From positions 1-17,342 of the forward strand of contig QFNN01000060.1 in NCBI GenBank assembly GCA_003240855.1: DNA of 17,342 nucleotides. Reading direction: 5' to 3'. Numbering within the stretch: position 1 is the first letter of the stretch; the number at the start of each line of letters is the position of its first letter. Under the pieces are notes generated by a model. That model saw only the letters and a list, made by a program, of their open reading frames with translations, was not told where the DNA came from and ran no database searches. This DNA is from Sphingomonas sanxanigenens. Its GTDB lineage: Bacteria; Pseudomonadota; Alphaproteobacteria; Sphingomonadales; Sphingomonadaceae. Of the stretch, positions 7,280 through 14,332 are shown in pieces. The position numbers and the translations under genes were made by a program.

Positions 7280-8557
7280 ATGGACAGGCCGTTGATCGTG
7301 GTGCTGGGCGCAGGATTGGGAGGCACGATCGCCTCTTATGAGATCAAGGCCGCCGTCGGAGACCGCGCCGATATCATGACCGTATCGGACACGGACACTT
7401 ACAGCTTCATCCCTTCAAACCCTTGGGTAGCGGTGCGCTGGCGCGAGCCGGAAGCCATTCAGGTTCACCTTCCCCCGGTTTTCGAGAAGAAGAAGATCGG
7501 CTTCACCTCAGTCGGCGCAAAGCGCCTTCACGCCAGCGCGAAGCGACTCGAACTCAACGACGGAACCTCAATCAATTACGATTATCTTGTAATCGCGACT
7601 GGGCCTGATCTTGCTTTTGACGAGATCAAGGGACTGGGGCCGGATGGTCATACCGTCTCGGTCTGCCAGACCCATCACGCGGCGGCGGCGGCGGATGCGT
7701 TCGACGCCTTCTGCGCTAATCCCGCCCCTATCGTCGTGGGCGCCGTTCAGGGTGCGTCCTGCTATGGGCCGGCCTATGAATTCGCGCTGATCCTCGATAC
7801 CGAACTGCGCCGCCGCAAGATCCGCGACAAGGTGCCGATGACTTTCGTCACGGCCGAGCCCTATATCGGCCATCTCGGCCTCGATGGCGTCGGCGACACC
7901 AAGTCCCTGCTCGAGAGCGAACTGCGCGACCGTCATATCAAATGGATCACCAATGCACGGGTTACCGAGGTCGAAGCGGGCCTCATGCACGTCGAGGAGG
8001 TCGGCGCGGACGGCGCAGTCGTGAAAGCCCATGATCTGCCTTTCGGCTACTCGATGATGCTGCCTGCGTTCCGCGGCGTTCCCGCCGTGGCCAACATCGA
8101 AGGCCTGACCAACCCGCGCGGTTTCATCATCGTCGACAAGCACCAGCGCAATCCCGCTTTCCCAGAAATCTTCGCGCTCGGCGTCTGCGTCGCCATTCCC
8201 CCGACGGGGCCGACCCCGGTGCCAGTCGGCGTACCCAAGACGGGCTTCATGATCGAGAGCATGGTGACGGCGATCGCCTCCAATCTCGCCGCCATCCTTG
8301 AGGGCAAGGAAGCGACCTCCGAAGCCACATGGAATGCCGTCTGCCTTGCCGACTTTGGCGATGGCGGCGTCGCTTTCGTCGCGCAGCCGCAGATTCCGCC
8401 GCGCAACGTCAACTGGTCGTCCAACGGCAAATGGGTGCACTTGGCCAAGATCGGCTTCGAGAGATATTTCCTGCGCAAGGTGCGCAAGGGCGAGAGCGAG
8501 ACCTTTTACGAAAAGCTGGCGCTCCACGTCATGGGCATCCGCAAGCTCCGTTTCTGA
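7280..8557 (+). CDS. sqr: sulfide:quinone oxidoreductase (type I-like)
   Basis: A 425-residue FAD enzyme that oxidises sulfide to sulfane sulfur and passes electrons to the quinone pool at the inner membrane. The N-terminus MDRPLIVVLGAGLGG is the dinucleotide-binding fold. All three catalytic cysteines of type I SQR are present: Cys129 (SVCQTHH), Cys161 (GASCYGPAYEFA) and Cys355 (NAVCLADFGD), at almost the same positions as Cys128/160/356 remembered for the Acidithiobacillus ferrooxidans enzyme. EPYIGHLG (193-200), KTGFMIESM (320-328) and the C-terminal amphipathic region WVHLAKIGFERYFLRKV also match. The Cys pair and C-terminal helix argue against a plain NDH-2 or flavocytochrome c. ATG 7280 is chosen for its strong ribosome site. 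It is the first gene of the + strand arm, divergent from rhodanese. Confidence 0.95.
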   Translation: MDRPLIVVLGAGLGGTIASYEIKAAVGDRADIMTVSDTDTYSFIPSNPWVAVRWREPEAIQVHLPPVFEKKKIGFTSVGAKRLHASAKRLELNDGTSINYDYLVIATGPDLAFDEIKGLGPDGHTVSVCQTHHAAAAADAFDAFCANPAPIVVGAVQGASCYGPAYEFALILDTELRRRKIRDKVPMTFVTAEPYIGHLGLDGVGDTKSLLESELRDRHIKWITNARVTEVEAGLMHVEEVGADGAVVKAHDLPFGYSMMLPAFRGVPAVANIEGLTNPRGFIIVDKHQRNPAFPEIFALGVCVAIPPTGPTPVPVGVPKTGFMIESMVTAIASNLAAILEGKEATSEATWNAVCLADFGDGGVAFVAQPQIPPRNVNWSSNGKWVHLAKIGFERYFLRKVRKGESETFYEKLALHVMGIRKLRF

Positions 8558-8585
8558 TCACCCTATCCGGCAAAGGAATGCAAAG

Positions 8586-8789
8586 ATGACTCTCGATCGT
8601 GCCGTGATGGCGTTCGCCGGCTGTGTCGTGCTGCTGGGCGTCGTCCTGTCCCTGACAGTCCATCCCTGGTGGATCGCGCTGACGGCCTTTGCCGGTTTCA
8701 ACATGATCCAGGCGAGCTTCACCGGATTCTGCCCGGCCGCGATGGTCTTGAAGGCGCTGGGCGTCCGCCCCGGAACTGCCTTCAAATGA
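8586..8789 (+). CDS. YgaP-type small membrane protein (DUF2892)
   Basis: A 67-residue protein with two membrane helices (about 5-23 and 27-42) and the DUF2892 signature FNMIQASFTGFCPAAMVLKALG, with Cys49-Pro50. A further cysteine, Cys13, lies in helix 1. This family forms the membrane part of YgaP-like rhodaneses and also occurs as stand-alone proteins beside sulfide-detoxification genes. AAAGGA (8572-8577) lies 8 bases upstream of the ATG; the frame is open further upstream but inside sqr. It starts 28 bases after sqr and its stop overlaps the TolC start. Function is not established; a role in sulfur transfer or thiocyanate/sulfide handling at the membrane is inference. Confidence 0.88.
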   Translation: MTLDRAVMAFAGCVVLLGVVLSLTVHPWWIALTAFAGFNMIQASFTGFCPAAMVLKALGVRPGTAFK

Positions 8790-10051
8790 CTTCCCGGCGG
8801 CTGATCCCTCTCCCTGTGCTGGCCTGCCTGCTTGCAGGCATCGCGTCGCCTGCGCAGGCGACGACGCTGGAAGAGGCGATCACGGCGGCCATGGCGCACG
8901 CTCCCGAAATCGAGGCGGCGCGCGCCGATGCCGATGCTGCCGATGCCAGGATACGGGAAGCGCGGGGACAGGGCCTTCCAAGCGCGACACTGAGCGGATC
9001 AATCGGTTATGGCCGCCTCGATCCCCGCGGCTTTTTCGGCCTTCCGGCCGCGAACGTCACCCCGCGCACGGCGCAACTGGCCATAGAGCAACCGCTGTTC
9101 ATGGGCGGCCGGATCAGCGCGGGGCTCGCGCAGGCCAAAGCCGGCAGCGAGGCCGCGCACGCCGGCGAGAGCTTGACGCGCAGCCAGATCGTTGTGGGGA
9201 CGGTTCAGGCCTATGGTGACGTACTGACCGCGCACCGCATGGTGACCCTCTACGGACAGATGGTCGAGCAAATGGAGGAAATCCATCGTCAAGCTCAGCT
9301 CCGCTTCAAGGCCGGGGAAAGCCCCAGCACCGAGGTAGCTCAGGCCGCTGCGCGACTTGCCGAAGCCCAGGCCGCCCATGAAGCGGCGCGCGGGCTTGCA
9401 GTCTCGGCCGATGCTCGGTTCGTCAATCTGACCGGCCTTGCGCCGCAAGACCTTCAGCCCTTTCCGGCAAACCCGGCCATGCCCGAATCGCTCGATGAAG
9501 CGCTCGACATCGCGCGGACAAACAACCCCGCCCTCGCCCAGGCCCAAGCCGCGCTGGAGGCCGCGCGCGCGGGCGCCAGGGGCGCGCGGGCGGAGCGGCT
9601 GCCCACGGTCGGGGCGTTCGCCGAAGGCTCGACGATCCGTGACCAGTTTTTTCCTGACTATCGCGCCGATGGCGCCACGGTCGGCGTACGTGCGCGCTGG
9701 CAATTTTTCTCGGGCGGGCGCGTCTCGGCGAAGATCACCGAATCCGATAGCGCGGTGCGGGCGGCCAATGCCCGCGTGCGCGCTGCCCGCGCTGCGGTCG
9801 ATGAACAGACGATCAGCGCCTTTCAGGGCGTGCGATCCGCTATGCTGGTCGAAGCCGCCGCCGCCAGCCAGGCCCTCGCCGCCGCGCAGGCCCGTGACAG
9901 CGTGCGTCATGAGGTCCGCGTCGGCATGAAACCGCAACTGGACCTGCTCGATGCGGAGCGCGAGGCGACTGCTGCCGGCGTCAACGAAGCCAGAGCGCAG
10001 AGCGATCGCATCGCCGCCGCCTATCGGCTGCTTGCCCTGCTCGGGCGCTGA
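8786..10051 (+). CDS. TolC-family outer-membrane efflux channel
   Basis: A 421-residue protein with a signal peptide (cleavage likely after SPAQA, residue 25) and the duplicated helical architecture of outer-membrane efflux proteins. The first half begins TTLEEAITAAMAHAPEIEAARADADAADARI and the second half SLDEALDIARTNNPALAQAQAALEAARA (about 236-263), the typical internal repeat. The C-terminus has VRVGMKPQLDLLDAEREATAAGVNEARA (about 385-412). The ATG overlaps the DUF2892 stop (8786-8789), fixing the start; the frame is open further upstream. It probably completes the tripartite pump with the adaptor and RND permease encoded on the divergent arm, an unusual split of one pump over two operons. 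Slightly short relative to TolC but within the family range. Confidence 0.93.
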   Translation: MTSRRLIPLPVLACLLAGIASPAQATTLEEAITAAMAHAPEIEAARADADAADARIREARGQGLPSATLSGSIGYGRLDPRGFFGLPAANVTPRTAQLAIEQPLFMGGRISAGLAQAKAGSEAAHAGESLTRSQIVVGTVQAYGDVLTAHRMVTLYGQMVEQMEEIHRQAQLRFKAGESPSTEVAQAAARLAEAQAAHEAARGLAVSADARFVNLTGLAPQDLQPFPANPAMPESLDEALDIARTNNPALAQAQAALEAARAGARGARAERLPTVGAFAEGSTIRDQFFPDYRADGATVGVRARWQFFSGGRVSAKITESDSAVRAANARVRAARAAVDEQTISAFQGVRSAMLVEAAAASQALAAAQARDSVRHEVRVGMKPQLDLLDAEREATAAGVNEARAQSDRIAAAYRLLALLGR

Positions 10052-10207
10052 ACTTTTCGAAGAAAGATCACATTGCAGACCACCTCGGGTGATCTGCCGC
10101 CTTCTGAGTGGCCGATGGACTGTCATCGTCTGGACCATGAAGGGGGAATGAAATGGTCGTCAGCACAAGCCCGAGGGGATCAAATGACAAATATCGGGCA
10201 TCAGCGC

Positions 10208-10237
10208 TTGCAACACCGCAGGAACGCTGTCTAAAAT
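10208..10237 (+). promoter_or_regulatory. candidate promoter upstream of the secreted-protein pair
   Basis: TTGCAA (10208-10213) and TAAAAT (10232-10237) are separated by 18 bases. They lie in the 259-base gap between tolC and the next gene, about 75-120 bases before the possible starts. No other feature is evident in that gap beyond a weak inverted repeat at 10065-10095. Confidence 0.35.
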
Positions 10238-10310
10238 CGACTAAGAGGGGGCGCGCACATCGCCAGTTTACGCCGCGGGCCGCGCCAGATGTTCTGACGA
10301 CGGACCGCGT

Positions 10311-11543
10311 ATGCGATTTACTTTTCTTACCAGGTTTCTGACGTTCAGGACTCTGATGGCGCTGTCTCTGGCGATCATCGCGGGCGTTCACGCCGTCAAC
10401 GCCCAAGAGCAGCAGTCTGATTTGATCGCCAACCATCGATTTGCGCCTCCCGAGGGACCTGTCAGACTGAACTATATGAAGCCCAATTGCGCGAGCCCAA
10501 TCACGGGATCATCGGGAGATGGAAGGCGGACATTTGAAGCGCAACTCTGCGTGAATAAAGAGAAAAATACATTCAACTTCACATTTATTTCTTACGTGAG
10601 AAACGTCTACTACAGCATAGATTTTCCTGTTTTATGCGACGCGGTAGAGAAGATGCTGGATCATTATCTTGCGGCGGCAGGATATGCGGCATTCCCCGGC
10701 CCGAAAAAATGCACCATGGAACCATGCACGGACTGTACGTTGTCTAGGTTTCTGCCCGAGTCGCCTTGGTCCCGGTATTCCTGGGGGACCCCGACCGACT
10801 TGCCTTTGCCCGCCAAGCTCGCGGTCACGCCCGCGACATGCCCGGCGACCAAAGACCTTGCCGGGCTTTGGTCCGGCGATCGCCCATCAACCGGAGCCCA
10901 GAAACCCCCGGGGCGGGAGTTGGTGTTTGCCACGGGCGCATCGGGCATGGAGGGGCGCAAGCCCTATAAAGGGGGTCCTGACTGGGAGGCTGACGCCCCC
11001 AACAGCGTCACGAATCTGGTAAAACCGGCAGCCAGGCCGGGCCTTTGCGTTATCCACGCAAGCTGCTGGGACGCAAAAGGCAACAGCCGCCAATGCGCAA
11101 TGGTCATGGATTCGACTGCCCGGAGCTTCACCATCAAAGCGCGAGTCGGCGCCGACCTGGGCGACATGTTGTATGGCGGGTTGCGTTACGCCAGGGGAGC
11201 GACGTCGACAGCGGAGCCAGAGGTTTCCTGTTCGGACAGTGACATTGCAGGCAACTGGTCGCGCGCGGACGGTGCCCGAATATCGATCGCGGCGATGAAC
11301 ATGAAGGATGGCGGCCGGGGGCTCATGTTCAACGCCCCGAGCCAGTGGCCCGCAGGCGTTTTCAAGTTCAGCGGGATCAAGGCGGCCGGCAAATGCACCT
11401 GGGCCGCCCAGTGCGCCACCGTCTATAGGGACACCACCGGCGAACATGGATACCGGACCACCGCCGCCGCCTGCACTCTCACCCTGGATCAGAGCAGGCA
11501 CCTGCTGACCGCGAGCGGCCCCCATGGCGAATACACCCGTTAA
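10311..11543 (+). CDS. secreted cysteine-rich protein of unknown function with two repeated domains
   Basis: I do not recognise this 410-residue protein. The N-terminus has an export signal (hydrophobic 15-29, cleavage near VNA-QEQ, residue 31). A shorter start at ATG 10356 has a better ribosome site (AGGA at 10347-10350) but leaves a signal peptide without basic residues. The mature part has 14 cysteines. An N-terminal region (about 32-165) contains Cys60, 80, 109, 134, 139 and 142. Two copies of one pattern follow: Cys177, DLAGLW (182-187), Cys246-x5-Cys252, Cys262 with C-A-M-V-M-D; and Cys307, DIAGNW (311-316), Cys362-x5-Cys368, Cys388 with C-T-L-T-L-D. The pattern suggests disulfide-stabilised periplasmic or secreted domains. 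The last 20 bases overlap the next gene, so the two products may act together. Confidence 0.75.
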   Translation: MRFTFLTRFLTFRTLMALSLAIIAGVHAVNAQEQQSDLIANHRFAPPEGPVRLNYMKPNCASPITGSSGDGRRTFEAQLCVNKEKNTFNFTFISYVRNVYYSIDFPVLCDAVEKMLDHYLAAAGYAAFPGPKKCTMEPCTDCTLSRFLPESPWSRYSWGTPTDLPLPAKLAVTPATCPATKDLAGLWSGDRPSTGAQKPPGRELVFATGASGMEGRKPYKGGPDWEADAPNSVTNLVKPAARPGLCVIHASCWDAKGNSRQCAMVMDSTARSFTIKARVGADLGDMLYGGLRYARGATSTAEPEVSCSDSDIAGNWSRADGARISIAAMNMKDGGRGLMFNAPSQWPAGVFKFSGIKAAGKCTWAAQCATVYRDTTGEHGYRTTAAACTLTLDQSRHLLTASGPHGEYTR

Positions 11544-12258
11544 GCTGCTCCCCCCGACCATGGCTGCGGCCCTGGCATTTCTCTCCCATCCGGCTGCCGG
11601 CCAGGAAGGTGGGGCGCAAAGCAATCCCATTCTGAGTGCTCCAACAGCAAAGGACCTCAGCGCCAACTACCCGCCGCGGGCGCTTCTCGAAGACATCGGC
11701 GGCGATGTGCTCCTGGCTTGCCGGATGTCCCGCGGCTCGGACGGCGCCGGCAGCCTGACCGACTGCGACGTGGCCAGTGAATCACCCGCGGGTTTTGGCT
11801 TCGGCGCGGCCGCGATCAGGATTTCAAAAAAATACCGCTTCGATGCAGCGTCTCCTGCGATCGCCTCAGGCGAGCCGATCAAACTCCCCGTCCGCTTCGG
11901 TCTCGGCGCAGGCGATCGGCCGATTGCGCTGCAGGCGCCCGGCGGGCCGCCTCCCGAGAAGCCTGCTAAATTGCGCGCAGACAAATATCGTTCACGAGCG
12001 GTCCTCGACTGCCTTTTAGAGCCTGCGAGCGACCATCTGGACTGCAATGTCGTAAGCGAAACGCCCACCGGGCTCGGGGTCGGCGCATACGCCCTGCAAC
12101 TCGGAAGCTGGTATCGTTATTCAAAGTCTCTCGAGGCTGACAGGATCGGCGCCCATGTCCGTGTGACGTTTGACTTCAACGGGTCAGCCCCCGAGCGGCC
12201 GACCCCAGGCGCGCCACAACTCTGCCCGGCCAGGCGCGACTGCGCAGTCGCCTATTAG
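11524..12258 (+). CDS. secreted protein with two TonB C-terminal-like domains
   Basis: A 244-residue protein. The likely signal peptide is residues 1-26 (hydrophobic part from MAAALAFL to PAAG). The first TonB_C-like domain (about 40-126) reads DLSANYPPRALLEDIGGDVLLAC, then DCDVASESPAGFGFGAAAIRI and the ending IKLPVRF. The second copy (about 150-218) keeps VLDC (Cys163), DCNVVSETPTGLGVGAYA (Cys174) and VRVTFDF. Each copy has a cysteine pair (66/81 and 163/174); two more, 234 and 240, lie in the tail. The TonB proline-rich spacer and membrane anchor are absent, so it is unlikely to energise outer-membrane receptors by itself. The start overlaps the preceding gene by 20 bases and has no strong ribosome site, which suggests coupling; ATG 11560 is an alternative. 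The function is unknown. Confidence 0.75.
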   Translation: MANTPVKLLPPTMAAALAFLSHPAAGQEGGAQSNPILSAPTAKDLSANYPPRALLEDIGGDVLLACRMSRGSDGAGSLTDCDVASESPAGFGFGAAAIRISKKYRFDAASPAIASGEPIKLPVRFGLGAGDRPIALQAPGGPPPEKPAKLRADKYRSRAVLDCLLEPASDHLDCNVVSETPTGLGVGAYALQLGSWYRYSKSLEADRIGAHVRVTFDFNGSAPERPTPGAPQLCPARRDCAVAY

Positions 12259-12268
12259 AGAAGGGGCC

Positions 12269-12372
12269 GTCCCGACTCTGCAATCGCAAACTGCGGGACT
12301 CTGCGGCCACAGAACGAACGGCTCTGATCCTTTCCGGGATCCTGCGCGCCATCCGCAACCCGCGCCGTTCGT
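12269..12372. terminator. nested inverted repeats between convergent genes
   Basis: Two structures fill the gap between the + strand TonB_C-like gene and the - strand reductase gene. GTCCCG (12269-12274) pairs with CGGGAC (12294-12299), with an inner TGC/GCA. ACGAACGGC (12314-12322) pairs perfectly with GCCGTTCGT (12364-12372) and encloses a small GATCC/GGATC hairpin. A bidirectional terminator is plausible from position, but no T-tract follows on either strand. Confidence 0.35.
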
Positions 12373-13277
12373 CACTGCACAGGCAGATCCTCTATCAGCC
12401 TGCGGAGGCTCTCCCTCAGCGTGACATGCGGCGCCCAGCCAGCGGCGTCCCGCAACTTGCGCGAATCGCCCACGACGATGGACGAGTCGTCGGCGGAATT
12501 GCCCTGATCAGCAAAAACGACCTCTCCGATCGACTTGCCGAGAATGTCCGCAACGATCCGCACAATATCGCCGATGCTGGTCGGCACTCCGCTGGCGACG
12601 TTGAATATGCGCTCTTCCGAACGCAGGCCAAGGATCGCGAAATAGCCCTCGACAATGTCGGTGACGTCCAGGAAATCCCGCACGCTATCCAGCCCGGCCA
12701 TCTGGATCGGAGCCCCTTCCCTCGCCTCGCGAACGCGCCGGACGATAGAGGGAATGACGAGATCAGGCCGCATACCGGTGCCGATATGATTAAACGGACG
12801 CGCCACTGCGGGGGCAATGCCCCCTCCGGATGCGGCCCGCAGAACGATCGTCTCACATAACTGCTTGGCTAGGCCATAATGCCCGCGGGGGGCCAGCGGC
12901 GCATCTTCCGACATGGGGGCCCCACTGGCTCCATAAACCAGACAGGAACTGGCGAACAGCAATCGCCCCGAACGGAGATGCCTGCAGAGGTTGAGCGTCA
13001 TCTCAACCGAATCGAGCAGGGGATCGTAGTTCGCAAATTTCGCAGGCACAGTTTCACTGGCCAAATGGATAACGAAGGGCAAATCGTCCGGCAGCGCCGA
13101 CACTGAAATGCGGTCCAGTAGGTCGGCGGCATGCCAGGCTACATTTTCGGGCAACCAATCGGGTTTTGGGCCGAGACCGGTTGCGACGATGTCGAACCGA
13201 CTGCACCCCAAAGCGATGAGGTGGCGACCAACAAAACCTGTCGCACCGGTAACGAGCAGGCCAGGCTTATTGGCCAA
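12372..13277 (-). CDS. NAD-dependent sugar epimerase/dehydratase, GDP-6-deoxy-D-mannose reductase-like
   Basis: A 301-residue extended short-chain dehydrogenase. The Rossmann motif GATGFVG is at 11-17, the substrate-side SSCLVYG at 110-116, and the catalytic Tyr134-x3-Lys138 in HYGLAK. RPFNHIGTGM follows in the substrate domain, and SRKLRDAAGWAPHVTLRESL is near the end. It overlaps the end of gmd by 11 bases. That context suggests it reduces the 4-keto group of GDP-4-keto-6-deoxymannose, as Rmd does to give GDP-D-rhamnose. The TTG at 13277 is the best start because GAGG lies six bases upstream; a TTG at 13298 would add seven residues but lacks a ribosome site. Another NDP-sugar epimerase or reductase remains possible, so I give no symbol. 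Confidence 0.85.
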   Translation of the reverse strand: MANKPGLLVTGATGFVGRHLIALGCSRFDIVATGLGPKPDWLPENVAWHAADLLDRISVSALPDDLPFVIHLASETVPAKFANYDPLLDSVEMTLNLCRHLRSGRLLFASSCLVYGASGAPMSEDAPLAPRGHYGLAKQLCETIVLRAASGGGIAPAVARPFNHIGTGMRPDLVIPSIVRRVREAREGAPIQMAGLDSVRDFLDVTDIVEGYFAILGLRSEERIFNVASGVPTSIGDIVRIVADILGKSIGEVVFADQGNSADDSSIVVGDSRKLRDAAGWAPHVTLRESLRRLIEDLPVQ

Positions 13278-14301
13278 TCTGCGCCTCAAGCATGTCAAAG
13301 TTGCGGTGATATTTTTCGCGCTTGGCCAACTGCAGATCGCTTTCGACCATCATTTTCGCAAGCGAAGCGACGTCATGCGTGGGCGCCCAGCCAAGGTCGC
13401 GCCGCGTCTTGCTGCAATCGCCGAGCAGATAATCCACTTCCGCGGGACGATAGAAACGCTCGTCGATCTCGACAAAGTCCCGCCAGTCGAGGGCGAGAGG
13501 CTCGAATGCGAGAGACAAAAACTCGCGGATCGAGATCGCCTTGTTCGTCGCTACGACATAGTCTCCCGGCCGGTCATGCTGCAGCATTCGCCACATTGCT
13601 TCAACATAATCGCCAGCGAACCCCCAGTCGCGCTTCGCATCGAGATTACCGAGCAAGAGCTTTTTCTGTAGGCCCAGCTTGATACGGGCCGCCGCCAGCG
13701 TGATCTTACGGGTAACAAAAGTCTCGCCACGACGCGGACTTTCGTGGTTGAACAGGATGCCGTTGCTGGCGAACATCCCGTAGCTCTCCCGGTAGTTCAC
13801 CGTCTGGTAGTGCCCATACACCTTTGCGCAGGCATAAGGACTACGCGGCTCGAAACGGGTTTCCTCGCTCTGCGGCGCCTTGGCCGATCCGAACATTTCG
13901 CTCGACCCAGCCTGGTAAAAGCGGATCGTGCGAGGCGCATATTGAGTCGAAGCCCGGACGGCTTCCAAAAGACGCAGCACGCCCGTGCCGGTCGCATCGC
14001 AGGTATATTCCGGCTGATCGAAGCTAACGCGCACATGACTCTGTGCTGCGAGATTATAAATCTCGTCGGGTTCCGTAACATCTACCAGTCGACGCAGCGA
14101 ATTTGCGTCAGACAAGTCGCCATAATGCAAGGAAAAGCGGTCGACATACTCATCTTCAAGGAGGTGATCGATTCGCCAAGTGTTAACCGTGCTCGATCGC
14201 CGAACCATGCCATGAACATGATAGCCCTTTTCCAGCAAAAGCTCGGAAAGATAACTACCATCCTGTCCGGTAACGCCAGTGATCAGGGCTATTTTACCCA
14301 T
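13267..14301 (-). CDS. gmd: GDP-mannose 4,6-dehydratase
   Basis: A 344-residue extended SDR that converts GDP-D-mannose to GDP-4-keto-6-deoxy-D-mannose, the precursor of GDP-rhamnose, GDP-fucose and related sugars. GVTGQDGSYL (9-18) is the characteristic NADP-binding motif of Gmd. Further markers are VRRSSTVNTWRIDHL (33-47), AAQSHVRVSFDQPEYT (85-100), GSSEMFG (132-138), and the catalytic Tyr156-x3-Lys160 in SPYACAKVYGH. FNHESPRRGETFVTRKIT and the C-terminal RPAEVDYLLGD are also canonical. The length is typical. It lies 31 bases after the kpsT-like gene and overlaps the reductase gene, so it belongs to the capsule operon. Assignment is firm. Confidence 0.97.
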   Translation of the reverse strand: MGKIALITGVTGQDGSYLSELLLEKGYHVHGMVRRSSTVNTWRIDHLLEDEYVDRFSLHYGDLSDANSLRRLVDVTEPDEIYNLAAQSHVRVSFDQPEYTCDATGTGVLRLLEAVRASTQYAPRTIRFYQAGSSEMFGSAKAPQSEETRFEPRSPYACAKVYGHYQTVNYRESYGMFASNGILFNHESPRRGETFVTRKITLAAARIKLGLQKKLLLGNLDAKRDWGFAGDYVEAMWRMLQHDRPGDYVVATNKAISIREFLSLAFEPLALDWRDFVEIDERFYRPAEVDYLLGDCSKTRRDLGWAPTHDVASLAKMMVESDLQLAKREKYHRNFDMLEAQIGQ

Positions 14302-14332
14302 AATAATGAATCCGAGATAATGATCTTAAAGC

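Noticed and set aside
7568..8527. - strand open frame opposite sqr
   Set aside because: The + strand encodes a full SQR with catalytic cysteines; the reverse frame has no recognisable domain.
7280..8557. Alternative annotation of the FAD protein as NDH-2 or flavocytochrome c subunit
   Set aside because: The three cysteines at 129, 161 and 355 with GASCYGPAYEF and EPYIGHLG match type I sulfide:quinone oxidoreductase much better.
10065..10095. Inverted repeat AGATCAC/GTGATCT downstream of tolC, considered as a terminator
   Set aside because: Seven-base arms with a 17-base loop and no T-run; too weak to call.
8999..10138. - strand open frame opposite the TolC-family gene
   Set aside because: It is a complement of a clearly coding region with low-complexity Arg/Gly-rich translation.
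10153..10341. 62-codon + strand frame with a G-rich Shine-Dalgarno-like stretch (10141-10146)
   Set aside because: The product has no hydrophobic segment, domain or conserved look and overlaps the next gene's signal peptide; it could be a small leader but I cannot support it.
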